Assembly: GCA_004124405.1 (NCBI GenBank)
Contig: SCKP01000003.1
Span: 22,226-64,770, forward strand
DNA: 42,545 nt
Direction: 5' to 3'
Origin: Fidelibacterota bacterium
GTDB taxonomy: Bacteria; Fidelibacterota; Marinisomatia; SCGC-AAA003-L08; D37C17
Shown here in pieces: positions 8,941 through 19,382 of the stretch. The position numbers and the translations under genes are program-made. Position 1 is the stretch's first letter, and each line of letters begins with the position of its first letter. Below the pieces are notes generated by a model that made no database searches, was not told where the DNA came from, and worked only from the letters and a program-made list of their open reading frames with translations.

Positions 8941-10008
8941 TTAAACCTCATCAAAAAAGAATGGTGCCAAGCATTGAATTTTGCTTTCATAAGAATGAGG
9001 ATACAAAAACCATTCCGTAATGGCAATTGAACTCAGCAGTGAATTACCATCTTGAGGAGTAAAACAAAAACCTGTTATTTCTGTTTCATTGCGAACATTT
9101 AATGAAGGAATTGAAACAACAGTTTGATTTAATATTCTCCCAAAATGGCCATGGTCCCGACCAAAACTAAATACCTCATTTGCGTTTACTTTGTCAGTTG
9201 TTGCAATAAGATCATTGGCATCAAACCTGGCAATAATTTTTTGAATATTTGTTGGTTCCTTCACTTTTAAATGAAAATGTAGAATGTGCATATACTGAGA
9301 ATTTACAATCATCGCAGATGAAAATAAATTGAGGTCTAAATTCAATGTTTTGAAAAGTAAAGCAGCGTCTCTGGCGTGGTGAGTCCCAAATTCATTATCC
9401 TGATGCTTACCCACTTGTGGAGACGGAACAAAGTTAGAAGATTGACTCACATCATTTGATCTTCGGATTAAAATAAATCGTCCTTCAATTAGATTCTCTT
9501 CGCCATCGATAAGTGCTATATTATTTACAATTGAAGAAATATTATGAGTATTACAAGATACAACCTGAATGAATTTATCTTCACCATGAACTAATGCAGA
9601 ATCATTAATTTTGCGGGCGTACATTTTCCCAAATTCAAATTCACTTCCCTGAGCAACAAATCCTACTGTATTATGCAGATATTTTTCATAATAACGATGT
9701 TTATTTGCATGAGCAAAACCTTTAGGAGTACAATCAATTACCACTGATGCTCTATCGATAGCTTCTTCTGTCTGAAATTCTGGTTTTAATCCAATTGCAT
9801 TAAACCCATCAAATTTTTCCTCATGAGTAGTCAGCCTCGCTCCTCTGCTTATGAGGCTCCTCACCTTTGATCTATCTGTGGTTAGAGGTGTATTCTTGTG
9901 AAAACTTACCTCATCTATACCCAGCTCTTCTTTAAAATCACATAAAAGACCAATTAATGGCTCACCTATGGTGCCAGTTCCAACTACATGAACTACTTTT
10001 CTTGACAT
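8941..10008 (-). CDS. Archaeal-type (type II) glyceraldehyde-3-phosphate dehydrogenase
   Basis: This 355-residue protein resembles the archaeal GAPDH family and not the usual bacterial GapA. It shows a dinucleotide-binding start (GTGTIGEPLIGLL, 11-22), VVIDCTPKG at 89-97, FVAQG at 117-121 and the active-site VVSCNTH with Cys152. HHARD at 210-214 matches the archaeal catalytic-His segment HHAKD, and a C-terminal tail with an acidic-aromatic end follows. In the family it interconverts glyceraldehyde-3-phosphate and 1,3-bisphosphoglycerate with NAD or NADP, often in gluconeogenesis. The sequence is diverged, for example CNTH where archaea usually have CNTT, so substrate could differ. It is followed by tilS after 33 bases and preceded by a GCS2-type ligase 16 bases upstream. 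Confidence 0.8.
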   Translation of the reverse strand: MSRKVVHVVGTGTIGEPLIGLLCDFKEELGIDEVSFHKNTPLTTDRSKVRSLISRGARLTTHEEKFDGFNAIGLKPEFQTEEAIDRASVVIDCTPKGFAHANKHRYYEKYLHNTVGFVAQGSEFEFGKMYARKINDSALVHGEDKFIQVVSCNTHNISSIVNNIALIDGEENLIEGRFILIRRSNDVSQSSNFVPSPQVGKHQDNEFGTHHARDAALLFKTLNLDLNLFSSAMIVNSQYMHILHFHLKVKEPTNIQKIIARFDANDLIATTDKVNANEVFSFGRDHGHFGRILNQTVVSIPSLNVRNETEITGFCFTPQDGNSLLSSIAITEWFLYPHSYESKIQCLAPFFFDEV

Positions 10009-10024
10009 TTTACATTTATTCCTT

Positions 10025-11152
10025 TTAATTAAGTTGAAATTCTATATTGTCCATTAAATAACTTTTTAATCCTTCAAATCCAGAATTGCTATAGACCTCA
10101 ATCTGATCATCTCCTTCAGTGCCATTTTCACAAATATGATTCACATATTTTACTATATGAGAGTTATTAAAATATTGTAAGGAATCGTTAGTGTACTCCA
10201 TCATTTGGTCTATTTGTTCCTTTATTGTGCAGACTTCATGAGTTACTGGATCAATTATATTTGCTTCCATCGAGAATCGAGAAGCCTTCCAAAGACCATC
10301 ATAAAGATATTCCATATTAAATGATTCTAAAAGTGTATTTGAGTTATATTCCTCAACCGCTCTATAAACTAATGCTTGAGCTAAAGCTGCTAACATCTCT
10401 ATATTTCTGAGTGAACGCTGTGCATCACATATCCTAAATTCTATAGTTCCAAAATCAATATGTGGTCTGATTTTCCACCATATTTGGCGAGGTTTTGTTA
10501 TAGTATTTGTTTCTAAATATTTATCAATTAACCTACTATACTCCTTAAAATTATTGAATCTTACAGGAATATTTGTTCGTGGGAATACACCAAATTGAAA
10601 AGTCCGGGAAGATCGCAAGCCAGTTAATTCTCCTTCGAAAAATGGTGAATTAGTACTTAATGCTAATAGTGGAGTGATCCACCTCCGTAATGAATTAGCC
10701 ACATGGATTGCACATTCTGCGCCATTTACTGCAACATGAACATGGTTAGCAAATGTAATATTTCTCCTTGCATAGTATCTTAATTGCTCCGCAACCCACC
10801 GGTAGGAATCATTATCAACAAATAATTGATCCTTACAGATGGCAGTGGGATGGGTACCGCTAATTCCTAATCGAAAGCCGCAAGATTCGCCTAATATTTT
10901 TGTATTTCCACGTAAAAAAGTGATTTCCTCTATAGCCTCCGAGACGGTCTTGCAAACGGAAGTATTTATTTCTATTTCTGAAAGTATTAATTCATAACTA
11001 TATCGAGATTTTAAATCACTGTCAATATTATCAATAATTTCATTGGCACGATTTATCAATTCGCCTGTTTCAGGATTGCATAACATATATTCCTCTTCAA
11101 TGCCTATTGTAAAAGGATTGTCATGCTGAAATACACTTTCGGGAGATGTCAT
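10025..11152 (-). CDS. Carboxylate-amine ligase, YbdK / glutamate-cysteine ligase type 2 family
   Basis: The N-terminus carries the family signature FTIGIEEEYMLCNPETGEL at about 14-32. The ATP and metal-binding HVHVAV lies near 137-142, and later GTIEFRICDAQRSLRNIEM matches the GCS2 core. The 375-residue length equals the YbdK subgroup. Family members ligate glutamate to cysteine or another amine using ATP; YbdK itself has weak glutamate-cysteine ligase activity, so the natural product here is not settled. The ATG at 11152 directly follows the TAA of the PHP-domain gene. No glutathione synthetase is nearby, so glutathione synthesis is not implied by context. EgtA-like or other low-molecular-weight thiol roles are alternatives. 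Confidence 0.83.
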   Translation of the reverse strand: MTSPESVFQHDNPFTIGIEEEYMLCNPETGELINRANEIIDNIDSDLKSRYSYELILSEIEINTSVCKTVSEAIEEITFLRGNTKILGESCGFRLGISGTHPTAICKDQLFVDNDSYRWVAEQLRYYARRNITFANHVHVAVNGAECAIHVANSLRRWITPLLALSTNSPFFEGELTGLRSSRTFQFGVFPRTNIPVRFNNFKEYSRLIDKYLETNTITKPRQIWWKIRPHIDFGTIEFRICDAQRSLRNIEMLAALAQALVYRAVEEYNSNTLLESFNMEYLYDGLWKASRFSMEANIIDPVTHEVCTIKEQIDQMMEYTNDSLQYFNNSHIVKYVNHICENGTEGDDQIEVYSNSGFEGLKSYLMDNIEFQLN

Positions 11153-11968
11153 TTAATTTAATTTTTCAATTATGTTATTTAAATAATCTACACCAATACC
11201 AAATGAGCCAACTGATTTTTTATTATCCCAGCCATGGAAGTCAGAGCCCCCAGAAACTAATAAATTATGTTTTTGAGTGTATTCCAAATAATATTGAGTT
11301 TGTTCTTGGCTGTGATCAGGATGATAAACCTCAATTCCATCTAAATCCATTGAGAAAATATTTTCGATTTTAGATAAATTACTATAAACTCCAGGATGAG
11401 CAAGAATGGATATACCTCCGAATTCTCTTATTTTATTTATAACAATTGTGGCTGAGGGTTTATCTTTTTTGATGTAGGCTGGTTTATTAAATCCCAAAAC
11501 CTGATCAAATACCTCATTAAGATTTTTAAAGTATCCTGCTTTAATTAATGCATTGCCAAGATGAGGCCTGCCTGGATTCTTTGTATTTTTAATTATAGCT
11601 TCACAATCAATATCATAACCCAGCTCATTTAATTTTAGACCCATTTTTTGAATTACATTTTTCCGTTCGATATTCATTTTGTTGAAAATATCTGAGAAAT
11701 GGCTCATATCCCCATTTTGATAATATGCAAGTATATGTAGGGATTCACCATTATGTTCACAAGATATTTCAGTTGCAGGGATAAATTGTATTTCAATCCT
11801 TTTACTTTTTATGCAGGCATTAATTATGGGAATATGGTCAATGGTATCATGATCAGATAGTGCGAAGGTCGAAAGCCCCGAATTTACCACTTTATCCAAA
11901 ATTATATCTGGGGGATACTTGCCATCTGAGCAAGTTGAATGCATATGCAGATCAGCAACTATTTCCAT
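11153..11968 (-). CDS. PHP-domain phosphoesterase, YciV / RNase AM-like
   Basis: Metal-binding PHP motifs appear in order: ADLHMHSTCSDG at the N-terminus, ALSDHDTIDH, PATEISCEHNG, HILAYY, a central helical insertion, ILAHPGVY and SGGSDFHG. This is the layout of the YciV/TrpH group, which includes a 5'-3' exoribonuclease and nucleotide phosphatases. I choose ATG 11968 ([11 protein letters not shown]) because it overlaps the upstream mutase stop as TGATG and begins right at the domain. A longer frame to 11992 only adds eight residues inside the mutase gene. The resulting protein has 271 residues. The TAA abuts the start of the YbdK-like gene. The substrate, RNA ends or a small phosphoester, cannot be decided from sequence. 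Confidence 0.85.
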   Translation of the reverse strand: MEIVADLHMHSTCSDGKYPPDIILDKVVNSGLSTFALSDHDTIDHIPIINACIKSKRIEIQFIPATEISCEHNGESLHILAYYQNGDMSHFSDIFNKMNIERKNVIQKMGLKLNELGYDIDCEAIIKNTKNPGRPHLGNALIKAGYFKNLNEVFDQVLGFNKPAYIKKDKPSATIVINKIREFGGISILAHPGVYSNLSKIENIFSMDLDGIEVYHPDHSQEQTQYYLEYTQKHNLLVSGGSDFHGWDNKKSVGSFGIGVDYLNNIIEKLN

Positions 11969-13617
11969 CAGACAATAGCCGTCTCCTGCCATTCACCAAA
12001 GACAACTTTCATTGAAGTAACAAGTTCACCTAAAGTTGCCTGTGACTGTGCAGCATCAATAATTAATGGTATTAAATTTGATTTTGTACGGCATGCTTCT
12101 GTAATGGTTTTGAGTTTTGCATTTATAGCTTGTTCATTTCTTTTTTTTCGTAAAGTTTTTATACTTTCAATTTGTTCAATTTGAACTTCTTTTCTTATTT
12201 CTAATATAGGAATTTCAATTTCTTCATTTGCTTTACTAAATTCATTCACACCAACAACAATCCGCTTTTTTGAATCGACTCTTCTTTGATAATCCGAAGC
12301 TGCTTCCGCTATTTCGCGCTGAAAATATCCCATTTCGATGGCTGGAATCACACCGCCTAATTCATCAATTTTAGAAAAATATTTATATGCTTCCTTTTCC
12401 ATTTTATCCGTGAGCTCTTCAACATACCATGAGCCACCTAACGGGTCTACTACATTTGCTACTCCCGTTTCAAAAGCAATTAATTGTTGAGTTCGCAGGG
12501 CTATTTCAGCGGCATGTTGTGATGGTAAAGCAAGAGTCTCATCCATTGAGTTGGTATGCAGCGATTGTGTGCCTCCTAAAACAGCCGCAAGACCTTGAAA
12601 AGCCGTGCGACTTATATTATTCTGAGGTTGTTGGGCAGTTAAGCTAAAACCGGCGGTTTGGGTATGAAATCGTAGCTTTAATGACCTTTCAGATTTAGCT
12701 CCATATTTTTTCTTCATCACATGAGCCCAAATTCTCCGCGCTGCTCTAAATTTTGCGATTTCCTCAAAGAAATCTAAATGTGAATTAAAAAAAAATGATA
12801 ACCGTGGGGCAAATTCGTCAACATCTAATCCAACATTAATAGCATGGTCTACATAACAAAATCCATCAGCCAAGGTAAAAGCAAGCTCTTGGATAGCGGT
12901 AGAACCCGCTTCACGAATATGATATCCACTTACAGAAATGGTATTATATTTAGGCATTTCCCTGGTACAAAACTGAATCATATCCATAATGATCCGCATT
13001 GATTCAACAGGAGGATAAATCCATTCTTTTTGTGCTATAAATTCTTTCAGAATATCATTTTGCAATGTTCCATTTAATTTTGAAATATCTACCCCTTGAT
13101 TTTTTGCAGCAGCAACATAAAAGGCAAACAATATGACTGCAGGACCATTAATAGTCATAGAAACACTGATTTTAGATAAATCTATACCCTCAAATAATAA
13201 TTCCATATCTTTGAGTGAGCTTATGGCAACACCACACATGCCAACTTCCCCTTCAGAGAATGGGTGGTCTGCATCATAACCCATTAATGTGGGCATATCA
13301 AAAGCAACTGATAATCCGGTTTGCCCTTGTTCAAGGAGATGTTTAAATCGTTGGTTTGTTTCAGCAGGCGTACCAAACCCGGCAAATTGCCTCATCGTCC
13401 ACAATTTACCTCTATATAGATTGGGGTGAATTCCTCGAGTATATGGAAATTGCCCCGGAAAATTTAATTTATCAATATAATTATTTTCATTATCATCAGG
13501 GTAATAAAGTAATTCTACATCTTCTCCGGATGCAGATTTAAAGCTATAATTACGCTGGGAAGAATTTTCTACATCTTCCTTCCATTTATTTTTAGAATTG
13601 GAGAATTTATAATTCAT
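11968..13617 (-). CDS. icmA: Cobalamin-dependent acyl-CoA mutase large subunit, isobutyryl-CoA mutase-like
   Basis: The 549 residues cover the substrate-binding barrel of the methylmalonyl-CoA mutase family and end without a B12-binding domain, so a separate small subunit is required; none is in the window. Family blocks include [50 protein letters not shown] and [10 protein letters not shown]. Counting from the conserved His233, the position of Arg207 in Propionibacterium methylmalonyl-CoA mutase is Gln196. The position of Tyr89 is Phe78 (MRQFAGF). Phe plus Gln is the reported isobutyryl-CoA mutase pair; methylmalonyl-CoA mutases have Tyr and Arg, and 2-hydroxyisobutyryl-CoA mutase has Ile and Gln. 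Automatic annotation would call it methylmalonyl-CoA mutase. The start overlaps the dxs end by 11 nt. Confidence 0.85.
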   Translation of the reverse strand: MNYKFSNSKNKWKEDVENSSQRNYSFKSASGEDVELLYYPDDNENNYIDKLNFPGQFPYTRGIHPNLYRGKLWTMRQFAGFGTPAETNQRFKHLLEQGQTGLSVAFDMPTLMGYDADHPFSEGEVGMCGVAISSLKDMELLFEGIDLSKISVSMTINGPAVILFAFYVAAAKNQGVDISKLNGTLQNDILKEFIAQKEWIYPPVESMRIIMDMIQFCTREMPKYNTISVSGYHIREAGSTAIQELAFTLADGFCYVDHAINVGLDVDEFAPRLSFFFNSHLDFFEEIAKFRAARRIWAHVMKKKYGAKSERSLKLRFHTQTAGFSLTAQQPQNNISRTAFQGLAAVLGGTQSLHTNSMDETLALPSQHAAEIALRTQQLIAFETGVANVVDPLGGSWYVEELTDKMEKEAYKYFSKIDELGGVIPAIEMGYFQREIAEAASDYQRRVDSKKRIVVGVNEFSKANEEIEIPILEIRKEVQIEQIESIKTLRKKRNEQAINAKLKTITEACRTKSNLIPLIIDAAQSQATLGELVTSMKVVFGEWQETAIV

Positions 13618-15490
13618 AAACTTCTTCTTCTACTTTTTCACTCTTTAATACTGAAATTATATTCTCAGGACACAAACCAAGTTCAACAAGCAACTCATCC
13701 CTGGTGCCATGATCTACAAATCGATCTGGAATACCTAATCGATGCAATCTATTGCCTAATCCATTATCGTGCAAAAATGTGCTCACAGCAGATCCAAATC
13801 CACCGGATAAAACACCTTCTTCAATTGTGATTATATTCTTATGATTCTGGCATATTTCAAATATTAATTCAGAATCCAAAGGTTTAATAAACCGCGCATT
13901 AATTATAGTTGGGAGAAAACCTAATTCTGAATATAATTCCTTTTTAGCATCTAATATCATGCCAACCATAGACCCTACTGCAAAAATTGCAGTTCCAGAT
14001 CCATTATGAAGAACATCCCATTTCCCAATTTCTAAAATTTCAGCATTATTATTTTCATCAAACTCTCGGCTAGAAGCCTTCGGATAGCGAATGGAAAAGT
14101 TTTTCCCAGACTCTAATGCTGTCGCAATTAAATTTCTCAATTCATTTCCATCTTTAGGAGCTGTAACAATCATACCTGGCAATGTCTGCATAAATGCTAA
14201 GTCGAAAACACCATGATGTGTAGGACCATCAGGACCAACAATACCCGATCTATCCATACAGTAAACCAGAGGGAGCTTTTGGAGTAAAGCATCATGTAAT
14301 ATTTGATCATAAGCCCGCTGCATAAAAGTTGAATAAATTGGTATAATTGGTTTATACCCCTCCGCTGCAAGCCCGGAGGAATATGTTATTGCATGTTCTT
14401 CCGCAATCCCTACATCAACATATCTATCTGGATATTTTTCAATAAAGGGGGTCATGCCTGTACCAATTTCCATGGCGGCAGTAATACAAATAATTTTATC
14501 ATCTTTTTCTGCCAATTGTATAATTGACTTCCCAAATACTTTTGAATAATCAGGAGCAGAATTTGTAACTTTTTGTTTAGCTGTACCTCCAATGCTGTAA
14601 TATTTAACAGCATCTTCTTCAGCTAACTTATTTCCTTTTCCTTTATGGGTATAGACATGAACCAATACCGGAGTATTCATTTCCTTAACTGCCTGAAACG
14701 TTCGAATTAGCTCATCTAAATTATGACCATCAATTGGTCCTATATAACGCAATCCTAATTCTTCAAATAATGCACCAGGAGTTAAGTAGCCCTTAATCCC
14801 TTCTTCGGTTTTTCTCATAAATTTTCGAATATGTCTGGAAAGTGGTAATTTGCCTGAAATTTCCCAAATATCATTTCGAATGCGATTATAGGTTGGATTG
14901 GTAACTACACGTGTTAAATAATGAGATAATGCCCCAACCGATTTTGATATGGAATGTGAATTATCATTTAATACAATTGTTAACTGAGTACGGTGATATC
15001 CAAGATTATTTATTCCCTCATATGCTAATCCCCCGGTCATTGCCCCATCACCTATTATGGCAATAATCTGATCTTTTGTTTTTTTTCGATCTCTTGCATG
15101 AGCAAATCCCAATGCTGCAGAAATAGAAGTACTGGCATGACCAGCTCCAAAAATATCGTGGGGACTCTCATCTCGTTTTAAAAATCCACTAATCCCATTT
15201 TTTTGGCGCATATTTTTAAATTCATCTCGCCTACCAGTAAGAATTTTATGAGCATAGGCCTGATGACCCACATCCCAAATAATTTTATCCGATGGTGAAT
15301 TATAAAGATAATGCAGGGCAATTGTTAAATCCACCACACCCAATGGAGACGAATAATGACCACCTACATTTTCAACAACATCTTGAATATATTGCCCAAC
15401 CTCAGTAGAAAGCTTTCGCAATGCGTTTTTATTCAGTTTTTTGATATCTTCAGGAGAATCAATTTTAGGAAGAAGGGAGAATTTATGCAT
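13607..15490 (-). CDS. dxs: 1-deoxy-D-xylulose-5-phosphate synthase
   Basis: It makes DXP from pyruvate and glyceraldehyde-3-phosphate using thiamine diphosphate, the first step of the MEP isoprenoid route. Diagnostic segments are [18 protein letters not shown], the ThDP/Mg motif [50 protein letters not shown] and [10 protein letters not shown]. The 627-residue length is normal. The start ATG at 15490 overlaps the pdxT end by 8 nt, and the 3' end overlaps the mutase start by 11 nt. ispH, a later MEP enzyme, lies three genes upstream in the same run. Here DXP is needed for isoprenoids and probably thiamine; PLP is made by the DXP-independent pdxST route next door. Confidence 0.97.
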   Translation of the reverse strand: MHKFSLLPKIDSPEDIKKLNKNALRKLSTEVGQYIQDVVENVGGHYSSPLGVVDLTIALHYLYNSPSDKIIWDVGHQAYAHKILTGRRDEFKNMRQKNGISGFLKRDESPHDIFGAGHASTSISAALGFAHARDRKKTKDQIIAIIGDGAMTGGLAYEGINNLGYHRTQLTIVLNDNSHSISKSVGALSHYLTRVVTNPTYNRIRNDIWEISGKLPLSRHIRKFMRKTEEGIKGYLTPGALFEELGLRYIGPIDGHNLDELIRTFQAVKEMNTPVLVHVYTHKGKGNKLAEEDAVKYYSIGGTAKQKVTNSAPDYSKVFGKSIIQLAEKDDKIICITAAMEIGTGMTPFIEKYPDRYVDVGIAEEHAITYSSGLAAEGYKPIIPIYSTFMQRAYDQILHDALLQKLPLVYCMDRSGIVGPDGPTHHGVFDLAFMQTLPGMIVTAPKDGNELRNLIATALESGKNFSIRYPKASSREFDENNNAEILEIGKWDVLHNGSGTAIFAVGSMVGMILDAKKELYSELGFLPTIINARFIKPLDSELIFEICQNHKNIITIEEGVLSGGFGSAVSTFLHDNGLGNRLHRLGIPDRFVDHGTRDELLVELGLCPENIISVLKSEKVEEEVYEL

Positions 15491-16055
15491 TTATTTGTTC
15501 CATTATATATTCGTGTATTCTGACATCAGTACCAATTTCCGGATGAAAGGTGGTGGCAAAGTGCCTCCCATCAGTAATCATTACCGGGTAGTTTTTATAT
15601 GTTGCTAAAATTTTTATTCCTTTTCCTAAATTTGACACTTTAGGTGCCCTGATAAATATAGCTTTGAAATTGTCCGTATTATCAAATTCCAGATGCAAAT
15701 TTCCAGAGAATGAGCTCACTTGTCTTCCATAGGCATTACGTTCGACTTTAAAGTCCATTACACCCAATGGTTTTAAATTATTTGCTTCCTTTGTTGATGA
15801 TAACAAAATCATACCTGCACAGGTGCCCAAAACTGAATTTGTTTTTACGAAATTTATTATTGGCTGACGGAATTTATTTCTATCAATTTGTTTAGAAATT
15901 GCAGTTGATTCTCCTCCGGGGATAATGAGCAAATCACACTTTTCTAATTCTTGGGGATATTGAACCAGAATGTTGTTAATCCCCAATGTATCCAACATCC
16001 TCTTATGTTGGATATAATTTCCCTGCAGAGCTAAAACTCCAACTTTTCTTACCAC
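15483..16055 (-). CDS. pdxT: Pyridoxal 5'-phosphate synthase glutaminase subunit
   Basis: It hydrolyses glutamine and channels ammonia to PdxS. Class I glutaminase motifs are visible: [17 protein letters not shown] at the N-terminus, IPGGESTAI, the nucleophile segment [11 protein letters not shown] with its Cys, IRAPKV, and the C-terminal FHPE of the catalytic triad. The 190-residue length is standard. The start is a GTG at 16055 overlapping the end of pdxS, with a G-rich run just upstream acting as ribosome site. It lies between pdxS and dxs with short overlaps on both sides, so the three genes are almost certainly cotranscribed and translationally coupled. Confidence 0.95.
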   Translation of the reverse strand: MVRKVGVLALQGNYIQHKRMLDTLGINNILVQYPQELEKCDLLIIPGGESTAISKQIDRNKFRQPIINFVKTNSVLGTCAGMILLSSTKEANNLKPLGVMDFKVERNAYGRQVSSFSGNLHLEFDNTDNFKAIFIRAPKVSNLGKGIKILATYKNYPVMITDGRHFATTFHPEIGTDVRIHEYIMEQINA

Positions 16056-16930
16056 CCCCTATCCTGAAGCATCTGATCTTCCGGTATTTCAGAAATATCT
16101 AAGCCTTTCATTGCAGATTTCAACCCGGAAGAAGCTATTGCAAGTTTATCTGCATCTTTGTAATGGGTTACTGAATCAACAATGGCTTTTGCCCGTGATG
16201 CCGGGTCTTCTGATTTAAAAATTCCTGAACCAACAAAAACTGATTCAGCTCCTAATTGCATAACTAATGAAGCATCTGCCGGCGTTGCAATACCACCTGC
16301 GCTGAAATTGGGCACAGGTAATTTTTTAATTTTGGCAACCTGTTCTACCAGTGAGAAAGGGGCTTGAAAATCTCTTGCTGTTGCCATGAGCTGATCATGT
16401 CCTAATGTTCCTAGCAGATTAATTTCATTGATTATACTACGCATATGACGGACAGCTTCAACAATATTTCCAGAACCGGCTTCACCCTTTGTTCGAATCA
16501 TTGCTGCACCTTCACCAATTCTTCTTAAAGCTTCTCCTAGATTCCTGGCGCCACATACAAAAGGTATTTTGAAATCATGTTTATAGATATGATTATTATC
16601 ATCTGCAGGAGTCAACACTTCACTTTCATCAATAAAATCCACCTCTAATGCTTCTAAAATCTGCGCTTCCGCAAAGTGGCCAATCCTGCATTTTGCCATT
16701 ACTGGAATTGATACCATTTTCTGAATATCTTTTATCATTAATGGATCAGACATTCTTGCAATGCCGCCATCAGTCCGGATATCAGCAGGTATCCTTTCTA
16801 ATGCCATTACAGCCACTGCACCGGCATCCTCAGCTAATTGCGCTTGTTCAGCCGTTGTGACATCCATAATGACGCCACCTTTTAGCATTTCTGCTAATCC
16901 AACTTTAACTTCGTAGGTTCCTTGTCCCAT
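16049..16930 (-). CDS. pdxS: Pyridoxal 5'-phosphate synthase lyase subunit
   Basis: It forms PLP directly from ribose-5-phosphate, glyceraldehyde-3-phosphate and ammonia in a dodecamer with PdxT. Highly conserved blocks are present: [98 protein letters not shown] and FVGSGIF. The 293-residue length is standard. The start ATG at 16930 lies 37 nt inside the end of ispH; the family N-terminus aligns from this codon, so the long overlap looks real. pdxT follows directly. Confidence 0.97.
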   Translation of the reverse strand: MGQGTYEVKVGLAEMLKGGVIMDVTTAEQAQLAEDAGAVAVMALERIPADIRTDGGIARMSDPLMIKDIQKMVSIPVMAKCRIGHFAEAQILEALEVDFIDESEVLTPADDNNHIYKHDFKIPFVCGARNLGEALRRIGEGAAMIRTKGEAGSGNIVEAVRHMRSIINEINLLGTLGHDQLMATARDFQAPFSLVEQVAKIKKLPVPNFSAGGIATPADASLVMQLGAESVFVGSGIFKSEDPASRAKAIVDSVTHYKDADKLAIASSGLKSAMKGLDISEIPEDQMLQDRGW

Positions 16931-17772
16931 AATTTTTCCTTATATATATTTTCTATAGTGTCTTTTACGTCTTTAATAAGATAATCCGGAGTAGATGCTC
17001 CAGCAGAGATTCCAATATTATCTTTATTCTTAAACCATTTAGGTTTTAAATCTTTTGAATCGGTGACTTGAAAAGATTGTGAATTAATAGCTGAAGATAG
17101 TTGCGTTAATCGATTTGAATTTGCGCTGGTAAATGATCCAATAATTATCATTATATCATTTATTTTAGCCATATCTTTGATTTGCTCATGGTTTCTTTTA
17201 GTGGGAAAACATATCGTATTAATAAAATGCAAATCAAATACTTTGGTCATGAGGATATTTATTATGTCCTGAACATTTCCAATGTCTTGTGTGGATTGGC
17301 TAACTACTCCCACTTTTTTCATTTTCTTTAATTTTAAAGCCTCTTTGGGTGAAGATATTACAATTGCATTTTCTACCTGGTTAGAAATGGCAATTACCTC
17401 ATCATGTCCATGGTCGCCAATCACAATGATTTTCCTACCATCTTTTGCCAGTTTTTTAACTTCCTGATGAATTTCGTAAACCAGGGGACAAGTAGCATCA
17501 ATTATATTCATTTTCTTTTCTTTTGCTTCATCCCACAATTTCGGCACAGTACCATGAGCTCTAAATAATATGGGGCTTTCTTTGGGAACATCATCCAATG
17601 ATCTTACAATTTTTGTTCCTGCATTTTTTAAATCTTTTACAACCTGTTCATTATGAACAATGGATCCGAGCATATACACATCCCCATGCTTTTCTGCAGA
17701 GTCATATGCAATATTTACGGCATCTCTTACTCCAAAACAATACCCCGCATCCTTTGCGATTGTAATTTTCAT
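16894..17772 (-). CDS. ispH: 4-hydroxy-3-methylbut-2-enyl diphosphate reductase
   Basis: It makes IPP and DMAPP from HMBPP in the last MEP step, using a 4Fe-4S cluster. The three cluster cysteines are Cys12 (YCFGVRDAV), Cys95 (DATCPLV) and Cys188 ([10 protein letters not shown]). Substrate-binding residues are in IVHNEQV, FRAHG, the acid in GDHGHDE and VSQSTQD. The usual TICDATxxRQ block reads [12 protein letters not shown], a mild divergence. The 292-residue length is normal. The start ATG at 17772 overlaps the dcd stop as ATGA. It belongs to the nrnA-dcd-ispH-pdxS-pdxT-dxs run. Confidence 0.95.
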   Translation of the reverse strand: MKITIAKDAGYCFGVRDAVNIAYDSAEKHGDVYMLGSIVHNEQVVKDLKNAGTKIVRSLDDVPKESPILFRAHGTVPKLWDEAKEKKMNIIDATCPLVYEIHQEVKKLAKDGRKIIVIGDHGHDEVIAISNQVENAIVISSPKEALKLKKMKKVGVVSQSTQDIGNVQDIINILMTKVFDLHFINTICFPTKRNHEQIKDMAKINDIMIIIGSFTSANSNRLTQLSSAINSQSFQVTDSKDLKPKWFKNKDNIGISAGASTPDYLIKDVKDTIENIYKEKLWDKEPTKLKLD

Positions 17773-18338
17773 ATGATTGTTTTTTTCATTCGAGGGAGAG
17801 TTATACCGGATTGGTGCTGATATTTTCCTGCTTTATCTTTATAGGATGTGCGGCAATCCTCATCAGATTGAAAAAATAATACTTGGCACAATCCTTCGTT
17901 TGAATAAATTTTTGCCGGTAGTGGAGTACTGTTTGATATTTCCAATGTCACATAACCTTCCCATTCTGGTTCAAATGGAGTGACATTTACAATAATACCG
18001 CATCTGGCATAGGTTGATTTACCTACACATATGGAAAGAATATCTCGAGGTATGCGAAAATACTCAACAGATCTAGCCAATGCAAAGCTATTTGGTGGCA
18101 CTATACACACATCTCCCTTATAATCAACAAATGATGCCGAATCAAAATTCTTTGGGTCAATAATACTATTATTTACATTTGTGAATATTTTATATTCATC
18201 AGAAACACGAATATCATAACCAAATGAAGATAAACCATAGGAGATTTTACCCCCTCTCACCTGCTTTGCTTCAAACGGATCAATCATGCCATATTCAAGA
18301 GACATTTTTTCAATCCAGAAATCACTTTTGATAGCCAT
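17769..18338 (-). CDS. dcd: dCTP deaminase
   Basis: It deaminates dCTP to dUTP for dTMP supply. The trimeric dUTPase-fold blocks are clear: [44 protein letters not shown], the catalytic [31 protein letters not shown] with the Glu in the usual place, and the C-terminal [11 protein letters not shown] lid. I choose ATG 18338 ([12 protein letters not shown]), which matches the typical N-terminus. The frame also extends to a TTG at 18350, which is less likely. That gives 189 residues. It overlaps the end of nrnA by 17 nt and the start of ispH by 4 nt. A bifunctional dCTP deaminase/dUTPase is possible and is not resolved here. Confidence 0.94.
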   Translation of the reverse strand: MAIKSDFWIEKMSLEYGMIDPFEAKQVRGGKISYGLSSFGYDIRVSDEYKIFTNVNNSIIDPKNFDSASFVDYKGDVCIVPPNSFALARSVEYFRIPRDILSICVGKSTYARCGIIVNVTPFEPEWEGYVTLEISNSTPLPAKIYSNEGLCQVLFFQSDEDCRTSYKDKAGKYQHQSGITLPRMKKTII

Positions 18339-19350
18339 CGAACTCCCCAATAATCTTTTCTGCTAATTTGTTAATAATTTTTAATTCAATTTGCTTGATA
18401 GACATATCATCAACACTGGCTCCAGCAGCATATTTATGACCACCGCCATCAAATGATTGTGCAATATCGTTGATTATATAATTCCCGCTGGATCTGAAAT
18501 TAATACGATGGTTCCCTTTATTTGTTTCCTGAATCATAAAAGATACCTCGACTCTCTCAATGTTACGGATAAATTCTGTAATGCCATCCACATCACCATC
18601 ACCTGCATCAGCTTTTTTTATCATATCTTGGGTAATAATTGACCAAACAACTTGACCATTATCTGAATAATGTAAATTTTGGATTATTATCCCCATCAAC
18701 CTGATTCGCGACAACTTATTTTGTTCATAAATACTTCGCTGAATATCATATCCATCAACACCACTTTCCAATAAATGTGCCGCCATTAGGTGGGTATCAG
18801 GAGTTGTAGATTGGTATTTAAAAGATCCCGTATCTGTTACAACAGCAGCATATAAAGCATTTGCTATTTTTAAAGGAAGGAGTGTTTTAGTTTTGCCTAG
18901 ATATTCCATATATTTCCAGATCATATAACCCGTTGCTGGCGCTTCAGAGTGGACTATATTTAGATCAAAGGGATGCCCTTCTTTTGCAGGATGATGGTCT
19001 AGTGAAATAACCGTGCTGGATTTATATACTTTTTCTCCAATTGGTCCAGTTCTGCGATGGTCCCCAATATCAAAAACGATAGTTAAATCCACTTTACTTA
19101 GCCAGCCATCAAAAGAATTTTCATACACTTCTACAATGAAATCAGGATCGATAATATTCAAGTTGTCTGGTGTTGAAGTTGCATTAATAATTCGACACTC
19201 TTTACCCATATCTTTTAAAAAATAATAAAATGCGATTTCCGAACCTATTCCATCGCCATCACCATTCATGTGGGTGGAAAGTAAAATAAAATTACTCTGT
19301 TCAATATGGGATGTAAGGGAATCCCAATTATTTTTATCTAATTTTGTCAT
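18322..19350 (-). CDS. nrnA: DHH/DHHA1 phosphoesterase, NrnA-like oligoribonuclease / pAp phosphatase
   Basis: The DHH domain shows its Mn-binding motifs: [19 protein letters not shown] (motif I), [17 protein letters not shown] (the DHH triad) and [13 protein letters not shown]. The C-terminal DHHA1 domain ends with the glycine-rich [15 protein letters not shown]. The 342-residue length fits NrnA, which degrades nano-RNAs and dephosphorylates 3'-phosphoadenosine 5'-phosphate. RecJ is much longer, and c-di-NMP phosphodiesterases of the GdpP type carry extra N-terminal domains absent here. Start ATG 19350. It is the first gene of a six-gene run continuing to dxs. A perfect palindrome lies 33-49 bases upstream. 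Confidence 0.88.
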   Translation of the reverse strand: MTKLDKNNWDSLTSHIEQSNFILLSTHMNGDGDGIGSEIAFYYFLKDMGKECRIINATSTPDNLNIIDPDFIVEVYENSFDGWLSKVDLTIVFDIGDHRRTGPIGEKVYKSSTVISLDHHPAKEGHPFDLNIVHSEAPATGYMIWKYMEYLGKTKTLLPLKIANALYAAVVTDTGSFKYQSTTPDTHLMAAHLLESGVDGYDIQRSIYEQNKLSRIRLMGIIIQNLHYSDNGQVVWSIITQDMIKKADAGDGDVDGITEFIRNIERVEVSFMIQETNKGNHRINFRSSGNYIINDIAQSFDGGGHKYAAGASVDDMSIKQIELKIINKLAEKIIGEFDGYQK

Positions 19351-19382
19351 GGATTAAGGTGTAATTTACGTCGATAATAAGA

